A stretch of 64,000 nucleotides of DNA from CALMBW01 sp963779645 (GCA_963779645.1 CAVZYX010000005.1:2302116-2366115); one strand, 5' to 3'; positions 29,345 through 38,787 are shown, counted from the stretch's first letter. Notes: generated by a model not told the origin, from the sequence alone. Made by a program: numbers and translations.

Positions 29345-29973
29345 TGCTTGTTCTGCCTCCAACTGAACGAACGCACCTTCGCCCGCTCTTCGCGGGATCC
29401 GAGGTCCTCGCCATCTTCTCTTTCATCCATCGCGGCGCGCGACGGGGTCGCTCGCAAAGGAGCGGCACTCGAACGCGTCTCGGGGGCCGCGGCCTGGCGA
29501 GGTTCGGGAGCGGCCGGCGGTTCGGGATGTGAGTCAAGACGGCGGAGGGTGCGCAACTGATCCTCGAGGAAGTTGCCCAACTTGTTCTTCAGATCGGATT
29601 CGACCTTCTTCAGGCGGGCGATCGACTCGTCCAGATCGCGCTTGCGCACGGAATGATCTCGCTCGAGGCTCTCGTTGCGACGGTTCGCCTCGGAGATCAT
29701 GCGCTCGGCCTTGGATCGAGCAGTCTCGATCGCCTCTTCGGCCGCCTTCTCCGCGTTCAGCAAGGTCTTCTTTAGGACCTCCTCGGCATCGCGAGCCTGC
29801 GCAACATGCTCTTCGAGCTCTTTTATCCGCTGGAACAGCTGTCGGTTCTCGCGCTGCACGCGATCCAGGATCGCCGCCACATCATCGAGGAAGTCATCGA
29901 CCTCCTCTTGGTTGTAACCGCGCCACGCATCGTGGAACTGCTTGGTGTGGATGTCGCGAGCATCTAGCTCCAT
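29341..29973 (-). CDS. divIVA: DivIVA/Wag31-type cell-pole protein
   Basis: 210 residues. The DivIVA N-domain begins at LDARDIHTKQFHDAWRGYNQEEVDDFL, then a long coiled coil (about 35-145), a Pro/Ala-rich linker and a basic end. DivIVA binds curved membrane and in actinobacteria directs polar growth. It lies after yggT, sepF and ftsZ as in other actinobacteria, starting 37 bases after yggT. Confidence 0.93.
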   Translation of the reverse strand: MELDARDIHTKQFHDAWRGYNQEEVDDFLDDVAAILDRVQRENRQLFQRIKELEEHVAQARDAEEVLKKTLLNAEKAAEEAIETARSKAERMISEANRRNESLERDHSVRKRDLDESIARLKKVESDLKNKLGNFLEDQLRTLRRLDSHPEPPAAPEPRQAAAPETRSSAAPLRATPSRAAMDEREDGEDLGSREERAKVRSFSWRQNKQ

Positions 29974-30010
29974 AGGGTCAGTATCTCAGACGGTATGGGG
30001 GCAAAGTCGG

Positions 30011-30271
30011 TCATCCGGCCGTACAGATCGCGTTGCTCAGGACACCCATGATGATGAAGATGAAGATCGGGGAGATGTCGAGTCCACCGATCGGCGGGAT
30101 GAACTTCCGGAAGAACCCCATCACGGGCTCGGTCAAGTCGTAGATGACGCGGATGACAGGCGTCAGGTTCCGAGGCGGCGACCAGAACATCGTCACCCAG
30201 GAAAGGACGATGCGTGCGATCAGGATGAAGTAGTACGCGGTTAGCGCGTAGCACGCTATGTCGTAGGCCAC
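30011..30271 (-). CDS. YggT-family membrane protein
   Basis: 86 residues with two hydrophobic segments and the family motif FFRKFIPPIGGLDISPIFIF. Family function is uncertain (linked to division and osmotic tolerance). It starts 11 bases after sepF, within the ftsZ-downstream cluster. Confidence 0.9.
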   Translation of the reverse strand: MAYDIACYALTAYYFILIARIVLSWVTMFWSPPRNLTPVIRVIYDLTEPVMGFFRKFIPPIGGLDISPIFIFIIMGVLSNAICTAG

Positions 30272-30282
30272 TAGCTGCGCAC

Positions 30283-30798
30283 TTAGGCCTGGTAGAAGAG
30301 CCCACGCTCTTCGAGCAGGCGCTGCTGCTCCTCGGCCGATACGGCGGTCCCCTTGGGCGTCAGCAGGTACATATCTTGGCCGACCTGACGCATGCGGCCC
30401 TCGAGTCCATAAACCAATCCGCTTGCGAAGTTCTTCAGGCGGGACTTGGTGTCGTCATCCGCTGCCTGGAGATTCATGAAGACGATCGAACCGTCCCGGA
30501 ACTTGTCCCCCAGCTCCTGAGCATGGGTCCCGAAGTTCGTGGGCTCGAGATGATGGACGCTGGGCGCCTGGCGGGCCTCCGGCATGGGGCGGATCACAGC
30601 TCCCTCGGACTCCCAATCCCGCTGGTTCGACTTTGATCGGCGACCTCGACCGCTGGGCTCTACGCGACGGAGCGGACTGCGGCGAGAGGCCGGCTCGGCC
30701 TCGTCCTCCATCAAGTCGTCATAGTTGTCGTAGTCGTCGTATTCCTCGTCCTCAACGAGTCCGAGGTACATGAGCGTTCGTCTCCATATCCCTGCCAT
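30283..30798 (-). CDS. sepF: Cell division protein SepF
   Basis: 171 residues from ATG 30798 (MAGIWRRTLMYLGLV), whose N-terminal amphipathic helix is the membrane anchor. An acidic linker follows and then the SepF core (LGDKFRDGSIVFMNLQAADD, RLKNFASGLVYGLEG, YLLTPKGTAVS). SepF ties FtsZ to the membrane, a role it fills in actinobacteria, which lack FtsA. Located between yggS and yggT as usual. Confidence 0.95.
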   Translation of the reverse strand: MAGIWRRTLMYLGLVEDEEYDDYDNYDDLMEDEAEPASRRSPLRRVEPSGRGRRSKSNQRDWESEGAVIRPMPEARQAPSVHHLEPTNFGTHAQELGDKFRDGSIVFMNLQAADDDTKSRLKNFASGLVYGLEGRMRQVGQDMYLLTPKGTAVSAEEQQRLLEERGLFYQA

Positions 30799-30863
30799 GT
30801 CGGCAGGATATCCCGCGTTAGGGCGCAAGGAACGTATATGTGGTGCTTCGTTCTAGACGTTGT

Positions 30864-31553
30864 TTAGGCGTTGCGGGGGCCGAAGATCGCCTCTCCGACC
30901 CTGGTGATCGTGGCCCCCTCCTCGACGGCGACGCCCAGATCGCGGGTCATCCCCATGGAGAGCTCGGTTGCCTCGGGATGTGAGGCCCGAACGAGCTCCG
31001 AGAGCTGCCTGAGCTCTGCGAAGTAAGGACGGGACGCCTCTGGGTCCTCGGCGAAGGGGGCCATCGTCATCAATCCGCGGAACCGAACGCCTTCGAGCCG
31101 GGCGATCTCATCCGCCAACGCCGACACCGCGGCGGGCTCGACCCCGTGCTTCGTTCGTTCGCCGGAGACGTTCACCTCCATCAAGACGTCCTGCGTGTGG
31201 CCAAGGGCCGAAGCTCGACGACCGATCGCTTCTGCGAGGCCGTAGCGATCGACGGAATGGATGAGGTGTGCTCCTACCGTGTGACGAACCTTGTTGGTCT
31301 GCAGGTTGCCGATGAAGTGCCACCGGGCGATGGGGCCGAGGGCCGCAGCCTTCTCGCGGAACTCCTGCGCACGGTTCTCGCCCAGGTCGGTCGCGCCGGC
31401 GTCGACAACATCGCGGATCACATCGATCGTCCGCGTCTTGGACACCGCGACCAAGGTGATCTCGGCTGGGTCGCGGCCGGCTCTTTTCGCCGCGTCACCG
31501 ATCTCCGAGCGAACTCGCTCCAGGTTGGCGCGCAACCGATCTGTGGTGCTCAT
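30864..31553 (-). CDS. PLP-binding homeostasis protein, YggS family
   Basis: 229 residues from ATG 31553, which overlaps the pgeF stop as ATGA (an in-frame ATG at 31559 is less likely). Fold-type III PLP protein: lysine in LVAVSKTRT, then WHFIGNLQTNK, RGLMTMAP, LSMGMTRDL and the phosphate loop TRVGEAIFG. It keeps free PLP and related metabolites balanced; no catalytic reaction is known for the family. Confidence 0.94.
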   Translation of the reverse strand: MSTTDRLRANLERVRSEIGDAAKRAGRDPAEITLVAVSKTRTIDVIRDVVDAGATDLGENRAQEFREKAAALGPIARWHFIGNLQTNKVRHTVGAHLIHSVDRYGLAEAIGRRASALGHTQDVLMEVNVSGERTKHGVEPAAVSALADEIARLEGVRFRGLMTMAPFAEDPEASRPYFAELRQLSELVRASHPEATELSMGMTRDLGVAVEEGATITRVGEAIFGPRNA

Positions 31554-32269
31554 CGCCATGCGATGAACCCACCCTGGCGCCCAGTCACACCATCCCGCCT
31601 GTGAGAGAAGAGTTCCGCGTTACAGGACGTGCACTCCCCCGAGAAGCCCAAGCGATCGATGCCGCATCGTTCAAGGATCGAAAGCGCCGCCCGGCCGGTA
31701 TCGATGGCGCCGTTTTCTACAGGCAGGCCGTGTTCACGGAACGTCTTCAACCTGTCTTCACCCACCTGGTAACAGCACGCCCTGATCGAAGGGCCTACCC
31801 ATGCGGCCTTCACGTCCCCCACTCTCTCCACCGCCGCTTCGATCACTCCACCGACCAACCCGCGCCACCCGGCGTGGGCCGCCGCTATGGCGTCAGCGCC
31901 GGCGATCAGTACCGGCACACAATCGGCCGCCAACACACCAACTGTGGTGCTGCTCTGCGTGATGAGCGCGTCGCCTTCCCCCACAACCCCACAGGTCCCC
32001 TCGCCAACATCGACAACGGTCCGTCCATGCACCTGATTAAGAAGCGTTATTGACGCCTCTGCGAAACCCACTGCTCTCTCGATGAGCGATCGATTCTCGA
32101 GCACCGAGCTCTCGACGTCGCCCACCATCGAGGACACGTTCAGCGCGTCATAGGGAGCCGCTGAAACACCTCCGATACGAGTGGTGAAAGCGATGGCCAC
32201 ACCAAGATCCGTCGTATCCGCCGTGAAGTACGGCACCGGTCCATCAACGCGATTGAGGGTTTCGATCAT
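31550..32269 (-). CDS. pgeF: Laccase-domain protein, peptidoglycan editing factor
   Basis: 239 residues of the YlmD/YfiH family. Metal and active residues are in LLNQVHGRTVV, GVLAADCVPVLI and AAAHAGWRGLVGG, and the C-terminal CTSCNAELFSHR is conserved. Family members cleave wrongly incorporated wall precursors and have purine-nucleoside-directed activity. It is next to ftsZ but separated from it by a strong terminator, so it needs its own promoter or read-through. Confidence 0.92.
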   Translation of the reverse strand: MIETLNRVDGPVPYFTADTTDLGVAIAFTTRIGGVSAAPYDALNVSSMVGDVESSVLENRSLIERAVGFAEASITLLNQVHGRTVVDVGEGTCGVVGEGDALITQSSTTVGVLAADCVPVLIAGADAIAAAHAGWRGLVGGVIEAAVERVGDVKAAWVGPSIRACCYQVGEDRLKTFREHGLPVENGAIDTGRAALSILERCGIDRLGFSGECTSCNAELFSHRRDGVTGRQGGFIAWR

Positions 32270-32290
32270 GGAGCCAGCTTAGAGGTGGGC

Positions 32291-32327
32291 AAAAAAAGAA
32301 GCGGGACCCTCGAAAGGGTCCCGCTTC
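32291..32327 (-). terminator. Intrinsic terminator after ftsZ
   Basis: Perfect 13-bp stem, GAAGCGGGACCCT (298-310 of 32xxx) with AGGGTCCCGCTTC (315-327), a four-base CGAA/TTCG loop and, on the minus strand, a following run of seven U from the A-tract at 32291-32297. It ends ftsZ transcription 30 bases after the stop codon. Confidence 0.93.
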
Positions 32328-32356
32328 ATGGGGAAGAGTTCCCCTGGATTACCCGT

Positions 32357-33469
32357 CTATTCGTTACGAAGGAAGCTGGGGACGTCGAAATCGTCCTCCG
32401 CGTCGAACACGAGTCGCTCCTTCTCGGGCTCTCCACCGGAGAGGAAGGGCTCGGACTCATCGACCGACGACAGGGAGAAGATCTCCTCGTCCGGCTTGAT
32501 GAGATCCTCGGCCTCCCGCTGTCCCCAGCGGTCGAACCCTGCGGCGATGACCGTGACGCGGACCTCATCGCCCAGCGTGTCGTCCACCACGGCGCCGAAG
32601 ATGATGTTGGCGTCGGGGTGAGCGGCCTTGCTGATGATCGTGGCCGCCTCGTTGACCTCCATGAGGCCAAGATCCGAGCCACCGGCGATGTTGAGGAGCA
32701 CTCCACGTGCACCCTCGATCGACGCCTCGAGCAACGGCGACGAGATCGCCGAGCGGGCGGCCTCCGCTGCGCGGCCCTCGCCGCGTGCCTGGCCGATACC
32801 CATCAACGACGAACCTGCATCGGTCATGACTGCCTTCACATCTGCGAAGTCGAGGTTGATCAGACCGGGGGTCGTGATGAGGTCGGTGATGCCCTGCACA
32901 CCCTGCAACAGGACCTCGTCCGCCATCCGGAATGCCTCAAGAACCGAAGTCGTTTGATCGCCTACATCTAGCAACCTGTCGTTCGGGATGACGATGAGGG
33001 TGTCGACCTTGTCTTTCAGGTTGCCGATACCGACCTCGGCCTTCTGGGCACGCTGACGTCCTTCGAAAGCGAAGGGTCTCGTGACCACACCGATCGTCAG
33101 TGCGCCGATCGTCTTTGCGATCTCGGCAACGATGGGGGCCCCACCGGTTCCGGTTCCGCCACCCTTGCCCGCGGTGATGAAGACCATGTCGGCCCCCTTG
33201 AGGACCTCTTCGATCTCATCGCGATGCTCTTCGGCGGCTTGGCGACCTACCTCAGGATCGGCACCCGCGCCGAGACCCCGGGTTAGCTCCCGTCCGATGT
33301 CGAGCTTGACGTCGGCATCCGACATCAATAGAGCCTGAGCGTCGGTGTTGATGGCGATGAATTCCACACCGCGCAACCCGACCTCGATCATCCGGTTGAC
33401 GGCATTAACGCCACCGCCCCCGATCCCCACCACCTTGATAACGGCGAGGTAGTTCTGTGGGTTAGCCAC
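32357..33469 (-). CDS. ftsZ: Cell division GTPase FtsZ
   Basis: Tubulin-like GTPase that forms the division ring. 370 residues from GTG 33469 (VANPQNYLAVIKVVG), preceded by GGGAGGC. GTP-binding signature GGGTGTGG at 103-110, T7-loop NLDFADVKAVM near 197, and the conserved C-terminal peptide DDFDVPSFLRN that binds SepF. The gene has its own promoter upstream and a strong terminator downstream. Confidence 0.98.
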   Translation of the reverse strand: MANPQNYLAVIKVVGIGGGGVNAVNRMIEVGLRGVEFIAINTDAQALLMSDADVKLDIGRELTRGLGAGADPEVGRQAAEEHRDEIEEVLKGADMVFITAGKGGGTGTGGAPIVAEIAKTIGALTIGVVTRPFAFEGRQRAQKAEVGIGNLKDKVDTLIVIPNDRLLDVGDQTTSVLEAFRMADEVLLQGVQGITDLITTPGLINLDFADVKAVMTDAGSSLMGIGQARGEGRAAEAARSAISSPLLEASIEGARGVLLNIAGGSDLGLMEVNEAATIISKAAHPDANIIFGAVVDDTLGDEVRVTVIAAGFDRWGQREAEDLIKPDEEIFSLSSVDESEPFLSGGEPEKERLVFDAEDDFDVPSFLRNE

Positions 33470-33620
33470 TCTTGCCTCCCTTCTAAGCCCTAAACCCAAC
33501 CTCCAAGCTTCAGACCTTTCTTCATCCCCAACTGCGTTTGTGCAGGTCAGAAGGTGTTTCTTCGAGTCTCAAGCTTCACTAGAGCTTTATACTTATGTAA
33601 ACCTGTAGCTTCGGTTGAGC

Positions 33621-33649
33621 AATATACATACGCGTACCAACCGCGTCAA
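33621..33649 (-). promoter_or_regulatory. Sigma-70-type promoter of ftsZ
   Basis: On the minus strand TTGACG (33649-33644), a 17-base spacer, then TATATT (33626-33621). This is close to consensus at optimal spacing in an otherwise AT-richer gap. The transcript would start near 33614 and have a leader of about 145 bases before the GTG of ftsZ. Confidence 0.7.
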
Positions 33650-33721
33650 CCGCAACACCTGCCACGGCCGGATCATTGGCCACCGTGCGGTGCACCCATA
33701 GCACCTAGTGGCATGGAAAGG

Positions 33722-34486
33722 TCAACTGCGCCGTAGACAGCGGGCGATTCCGCGATAGAGGAAGGAGTGGTCCCCGCGGGCCTGGTACAGGAAAGCCGTC
33801 TCGGCACGCAGCCATTCCTCGGTGGCTCGCGGATCCTCTCCCCGGTCTCCTGAAGCAACGATCGTGTTGCTGTGAGAGAGGAGATAGGCAACGAGCTGAT
33901 CCTGGGAAAGCGTGATGGGATCGTCGTACTCGAGGACCTCGTTTTCCGTGAAGTGCTTAGAAGTCATGCTTCGATCGGCCTGCTCACCCCGCGGAGGAGG
34001 CGGGTATCTGGACCCGTAGACCTCCTCGAGCCAAGTGCTCATCGTCGGGTCATCAACCGAGCCCATGAAGAAATGATCGTAGATAGCTAGCCATCCATCC
34101 AGCGCTAGCACTCGAGCAGCTTCATCGAAGAACGACGCTTGATTGAACCAGTGCACCCCCGAGGACGCCGTTACAAGAGAAAAGGTGGCGGAATGGAAAG
34201 GCAGATGCTCGGCTGCCCCCAAGGCATAGGCGACACCATCATCGCGAGGAGCGAGCTCGATCATGTCCTCCACAGGATCGATGCCCACCACGAAACCCGA
34301 CCACTCCCCAAGAGCGACGGTTGAGAGACCTGTGCCACACGCGATATCGAGAGCGCGAGGTAGCGGTTGTGCGCCGACAACGTCCATGATCCTTGAGAGG
34401 GCGCGGGGGTGATGGAACATCCTCCCGGCCCGATAACGTGACGCACCACCTGACCATGCGAATGGGTTCTGCGTGACTTCGGCCAT
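33722..34486 (-). CDS. Class I SAM-dependent methyltransferase
   Basis: 254 residues from ATG 34486 (MAEVTQNPFAWSGGASRYRAG). SAM-binding motif I is ALDIACGTGLSTVAL, motif II VVGIDPVEDMIE, and SGVHWFNQASFFDEAARVL matches the methyltransf_11/YcgJ-like group. The substrate is unknown. It lies between ftsQ and ftsZ, 37 bases after ftsQ, a place normally holding ftsA or nothing. Confidence 0.84.
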   Translation of the reverse strand: MAEVTQNPFAWSGGASRYRAGRMFHHPRALSRIMDVVGAQPLPRALDIACGTGLSTVALGEWSGFVVGIDPVEDMIELAPRDDGVAYALGAAEHLPFHSATFSLVTASSGVHWFNQASFFDEAARVLALDGWLAIYDHFFMGSVDDPTMSTWLEEVYGSRYPPPPRGEQADRSMTSKHFTENEVLEYDDPITLSQDQLVAYLLSHSNTIVASGDRGEDPRATEEWLRAETAFLYQARGDHSFLYRGIARCLRRS

Positions 34487-34523
34487 GCCCCAAAGGTAAG
34501 CCCCGGAGGAACGATGGCCGCCT

Positions 34524-35360
34524 CTAGGTTTCCGGGCCCACCTCCGCCTCACCATCGGCCGAGGAGTCAACTGGCTTATCTGAGACGGCGGGTGAGGTGG
34601 GGACGCGGACGTCTATGTAGGTCGCTCCCCTGCCCTCGGCTTGGATCCTCGCGAGGAGGACCTTAAGAACGGTGTTCTTGGCATCGAGCATCTCGGCTGC
34701 GCCATAGCGAACGGTAGTTCCGTTGGCGAGAGAGAAGCTGATGCGCTCGATGGTCGGTGCGAAGACACCGACGATGTCGTCGCTAAGAGAGGATGGCATC
34801 GAGCGGTAGGCCTTCAAGGCGGCAAGTGCTTCCTGGGTGAGTAGTCGGAGCCCCGGGCTGATGTCTCCAACCTCGACTCCGGCGAGGACCGGAAGCCCGT
34901 CTACGGCGTCTCCCGACGAGAGGACATTGCCGTGAGCGTCGATCGTCCAGCGCGCGGCCCCGAGTGCCAGAACCATCATGGGGGTGCGCTCGACGATCCT
35001 CACCCGGACCGTTCCGGGGAGCATCCGATCGACTTCTGCACTCTTGACCCACGGAAGTGCTTCGACCTTGGCAACCACCTCGGAGGTCGGCAAGAGAAGG
35101 AGGTTCTGCTCGGTCTTCAGGAGTCCGGCGGCCTCGGCGACCTCGTCTTCGGTCGTGAACTCGGCCCCCAAGACTTTGATCTCGCGGACGTCCAGTAGCG
35201 GAGACCAGAACATCGCCCATCCGATGGCGGCGAGAGCGGCAAGGATGGCCACGCCCAGGAGCCATCGCTTCCTCTTCGACCTCGCGACTGCCTTGCGACG
35301 CCTCGAGATACGAGGGTCGGTGTTGACTCGACCAACACCCTCACGGAGTTCTACGCTCAT
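34524..35360 (-). CDS. ftsQ: Cell division protein FtsQ
   Basis: 278 residues. A basic cytosolic N-terminus (RRRKAVARSKRKR), one membrane helix (about 34-51) and a POTRA domain (LDVREIKVLGAEFTTEDEV) followed by the FtsQ/DivIB beta domain (LPWVKSAEVDRMLPGTVRVRI in part). It scaffolds FtsL and the FtsW/FtsI synthase. The ATG overlaps the murB stop (ATGA). The tail is Ser/Glu-rich. Confidence 0.93.
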   Translation of the reverse strand: MSVELREGVGRVNTDPRISRRRKAVARSKRKRWLLGVAILAALAAIGWAMFWSPLLDVREIKVLGAEFTTEDEVAEAAGLLKTEQNLLLLPTSEVVAKVEALPWVKSAEVDRMLPGTVRVRIVERTPMMVLALGAARWTIDAHGNVLSSGDAVDGLPVLAGVEVGDISPGLRLLTQEALAALKAYRSMPSSLSDDIVGVFAPTIERISFSLANGTTVRYGAAEMLDAKNTVLKVLLARIQAEGRGATYIDVRVPTSPAVSDKPVDSSADGEAEVGPET

Positions 35361-36323
35361 ACCTCATCTTCTCCGGTGAAGGCTCCGATGAAGCGGATCT
35401 CGGTCTGAAGTTCTACGCCCGAGTTCTCCTTGACTCGCTTCCGCACCTCGCGGACAAGATCTCTAACGTCCTGCGATGTCGCGCCTTGTTCTGCGATGAA
35501 GAAGTTCGCGTGAAGGTTCGACACCGAGGCACCTCCCACCGCGAACCCTTTGAGCCCTGCTGCCTCAACGAGACGTCCGGCGGAATCGCCGGGAGGGTTC
35601 TTGAATACGCTGCCCGCGTTCTGGAGAGCACCGGGCTGGGTTTCTCGCGCGATGGCGTCGGTAGTTCTCCATGCGCTCTCGAACGTCCCCTTCATCGGCG
35701 GAAGCGAGGGCGAACCGAGCGTCTACTACGAGGTCCTTCTCGGTGAGAGCTGAACGCCGGTACTCATAACCGAGCTCGAGCGCATCTCGCTGCTCGGTGG
35801 TCAGCCTCTCGAGGTGCCACACGGTCGCTGACACGAGAACGTCTTTCACCTCGCCGCCATGTGCCCCTGCGTTCATCCGCACACCGCCACCGACAGACCC
35901 GGGGATCGCGATCATCCACTCCACCCCGCTGAGTCCACGGCGCGCTGCCCAGTTGGCCAGCTGAGGCATCGATGTAGCCGAACCTGCCGCGACGCCGGTG
36001 CCCGGCGATCCATGTGGGTCGTACGGCTCTATCCAATTGAAGGCACTACCTAAACGGATGACTACTCCGGGAAAGCCGCGATCGGAAACAACGAGGTTCG
36101 AGCCGCGCCCAAGAGCAAGGATCTGAACGTTGCCGTCGCCCAACCCTGCCGACGCGAGCGTCTCTCCCAGAAGGTCGAGATCCTGAGAGCGCGCCGGTTC
36201 GACATAGAGGGATGCGGGACCTCCCAAACGGTAGGTGGTGAACCTAGCGAGATCGAGGTCGGTCGAGATACGGCCCTTGAATCCCGCAGCGCTGAGTTTC
36301 TCTGCCACCGGTTGGAGGTTCAT
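35357..36323 (-). CDS. murB: UDP-N-acetylenolpyruvoylglucosamine reductase (one apparent extra base)
   Basis: FAD-dependent enzyme that makes UDP-MurNAc. The N-terminal part (36323 to about 35665) has FTTYRLGGPASLYV, LGRGSNLVVSDRGFPG and IPGSVGGGVRMNAGAHG. The C-terminal part continues in the next frame as TDAIARETQPGALQNAGSV, FKNPPGDSAGRLVEAAGLKG and SNLHANFF. Dropping one base (T on the minus strand near 35663) joins them as RERMEN-TDAIARE and gives about 321 residues, normal length. murB is essential and both ends keep the 4-base overlaps with murC and ftsQ, so a sequencing error is the best explanation. Confidence 0.92.
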
Positions 36324-37705
36324 CGACCGCTCTCCATCCGGGCCGCGGAGCGCGCGATGAACTCCTCGCCCACGGAGGTGACGTCTCCGGCCCCCAGGGT
36401 CATGAGCGCATCACCGGGCCTCACCGTTTGAACCAGGTAATCGAGCAGCTCTGCCCGGTGCGGGAAGTAAGCGACCGGTCGCCCGGGAAGAGACCGTGTG
36501 ACCGAATCCACAAGGAGCTTCCCGGAGACTCCGGGCACAGGTGCCTCCCCCGCGCCGTAGACGTCCATAAGAACCACTCGATCGGCCCCCGCAAAGGCTG
36601 CGCCGAACTCGCCTGCCAAAGCGGCGGTTCGAGAGAAGCGATGTGGCTGAAAGACCGCGATGACCCTGTTCCATGGGCCGGGTCTGGTGGCTGCGAGCGT
36701 GGCGCGCACTTCGGTCGGGTGATGCGCATAATCGTCGATCACCGTCACGCCACCGACGGTGCCCCGCAACTGGAAGCGCCTCTCCACACCGCGATAAGCA
36801 TGTAAGCCGGCGGCGACCTCGTCTAGGGGAACTCCAACGGCACGACAGGAAGCCGCTGCCGTCACGGCGTTCCAGATGTTGTGTTCGCCCGGCACACGCA
36901 TAGCGACTTCCGCACTGTCCTCGCCATGATGCAGCGTGAATCGCGGACCTTCCGTCGTGAATCGGATGTTTGTCGTGTGCACCATGCCCCCTTCACCGAA
37001 CGTGATGAGAGCTCTCTGTGTGGACCTTGCGTGGTCGATCATGTCCGCGTCATCGGCGGGGATCACGATCGACCCATTCGGCGGGCCCGAGGAGATGAAC
37101 GACTTGAAGGCGTCACGAAGGTCATCCAACGATGCCCAGTGATCCACGTGGTCCATCTCGATGTTCGTGATGACTGCCACTGAGGGGGAAAGTAGAAGGA
37201 AAGAACCATCGCTCTCATCGGATTCGGCTACCGCCAGATCGCTGCTACCCGCTCGAGCATTCGTACCGATGTCGTTCAGTCCTGCACCGATCAAGTACGT
37301 CGGATCCAGACCAGCTGCTCGCAAGATCGTGGCAACCATCGACGTGGTCGTCGTCTTTCCGTGAGTACCCGAGATCACTATCGAGCGGTAGCCGGTCAAG
37401 ATGGATGCAAGTGCTGCGCCGCGGCTCAGGATCTCTAACCCGCGCTCTCGGGCTGCAGCAACCTCTGGATTCGTCTCGGGTATAGCTGTTGAGACGATCA
37501 CGACCTCTGCTTGGCCGAGGGCTTCGGCTGTGTGACCGATGTGGATCGTCGCGCCCATAGCTTCGAGCATGGTTGCAACACGCGAGGTCTTGAGGTCGGT
37601 ACCGCTCACATCGAAGCCCTGCTCGAGCAACACTTTCGCTATAGCCGACATCCCAGCGCCTCCGATGCCGACGAAATGAACCCGACGGGGTGTCTCGAGG
37701 CTCAT
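36320..37705 (-). CDS. murC: UDP-N-acetylmuramate--L-alanine ligase
   Basis: Adds the first amino acid to UDP-MurNAc. 461 residues. N-terminal VHFVGIGGAGMSAIA (UDP binding), ATP P-loop ISGTHGKTTTTSMVA near residue 113, VAESDESDGSFL, and ligase motifs NIWNAVTA and VIDDYAHHPTEVRAT. Overlaps murG and murB by 4 bases on each side. Confidence 0.97.
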   Translation of the reverse strand: MSLETPRRVHFVGIGGAGMSAIAKVLLEQGFDVSGTDLKTSRVATMLEAMGATIHIGHTAEALGQAEVVIVSTAIPETNPEVAAARERGLEILSRGAALASILTGYRSIVISGTHGKTTTTSMVATILRAAGLDPTYLIGAGLNDIGTNARAGSSDLAVAESDESDGSFLLLSPSVAVITNIEMDHVDHWASLDDLRDAFKSFISSGPPNGSIVIPADDADMIDHARSTQRALITFGEGGMVHTTNIRFTTEGPRFTLHHGEDSAEVAMRVPGEHNIWNAVTAAASCRAVGVPLDEVAAGLHAYRGVERRFQLRGTVGGVTVIDDYAHHPTEVRATLAATRPGPWNRVIAVFQPHRFSRTAALAGEFGAAFAGADRVVLMDVYGAGEAPVPGVSGKLLVDSVTRSLPGRPVAYFPHRAELLDYLVQTVRPGDALMTLGAGDVTSVGEEFIARSAARMESGR

Positions 37706-38787
37706 GTCGCAACCTCACGGACGACTTCGGCAAGTCGTTCGGCAGCGTCGGGGCGCCCCAACCGGGCTGCCGCCTCGCCCATAGCTCGCGACCTGTGAGG
37801 ATCCGAAAGGACGGAGTCGCTCAGTTGCGCGACCTTTTCGGCTGTGGTCTCCGAGTCTGGCAGGAGGATCGATGCTCCGGCCATCTCGAGTACTCGGGCG
37901 TGACGTGTTTGCTGCTGGTCGCGATGGTGTGGATACGGAACGATGATCGACGGCAATCCAGCAACACACAGTTCAGCGACCGTCGTTGCTCCCCCGCGAG
38001 TAAGAGCGAGGTCGGCAACGGCGTAGGCCTCCGCCATCGCATCGACGAATGGCACCGGAACGTAGACAAGAGCATGATCCTTAGCCGTTCCGGGGTCGGC
38101 TGCTTCGGCGGTGCTTCCGGTGATGTGCAGCACCTGCAGGTCAGAGCGGTCCTTCCACAGCTCTGTAATGCCCAGGGCTGCGACATTCACCGTTCGCGCC
38201 CCCAAACTTCCGCCGAACACAAGCAACGTCTGCCGCGTCGGATCCAGGCCGAAGCGTTCGTATCCGGCCGACCGCGCTCGTGCCCGATCGAAGTTAGCCA
38301 GCGCCGGCAGCACCGGGTTGCCGGTGTAGACGCCCTTCTTGCCGGCCTGCGTCAGCGTCTCCCTGAACGACACTGCTACCTTTTCCGCGAAACGTTTGCT
38401 TACCTTGTGCGCGAGACCAAGCACGATATTCTGTTCGTGCAACACAACCGGAACACCCTTGCGCTTAGCGGCCATCGTGACGGGAAGACTCACGTAACCC
38501 CCCATCCCGACAACGACGTCAGCACCGGCGTCAGTGATGATCCTCTTGGCTTGTGCCACCGCCCTTACGGCTTGAAGACCGGTCGAAGGGAGCGTCCACG
38601 GCTTGGATCTATCGAAACCTCGCACTTCGATCGTCTCCAGAGGTAGCCCTGCTGCCGGGACCAACCGTGACTCGACGCCCTTCGTTGTCCCCACGAGCAC
38701 CACGCTGTCACCAGAGAGTGCACCCGCGAGAGCTATAGCGGGGTTCACGTGACCTGCGGTCCCCCCACCTGCGATCACGACGTTCAT
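37702..38787 (-). CDS. murG: Lipid II-forming GlcNAc transferase MurG
   Basis: Transfers GlcNAc to lipid I on the inner membrane face. 361 residues from ATG 38787 (MNVVIAGGGTAGHVNPAIA), overlapping the ftsW stop as ATGA; the much longer frame upstream is antisense-free shadow of ftsW. Motifs: VVLHEQNIVLGLA, VFGGSLGARTVN and TRGGATTVAEL. Confidence 0.97.
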   Translation of the reverse strand: MNVVIAGGGTAGHVNPAIALAGALSGDSVVLVGTTKGVESRLVPAAGLPLETIEVRGFDRSKPWTLPSTGLQAVRAVAQAKRIITDAGADVVVGMGGYVSLPVTMAAKRKGVPVVLHEQNIVLGLAHKVSKRFAEKVAVSFRETLTQAGKKGVYTGNPVLPALANFDRARARSAGYERFGLDPTRQTLLVFGGSLGARTVNVAALGITELWKDRSDLQVLHITGSTAEAADPGTAKDHALVYVPVPFVDAMAEAYAVADLALTRGGATTVAELCVAGLPSIIVPYPHHRDQQQTRHARVLEMAGASILLPDSETTAEKVAQLSDSVLSDPHRSRAMGEAAARLGRPDAAERLAEVVREVAT

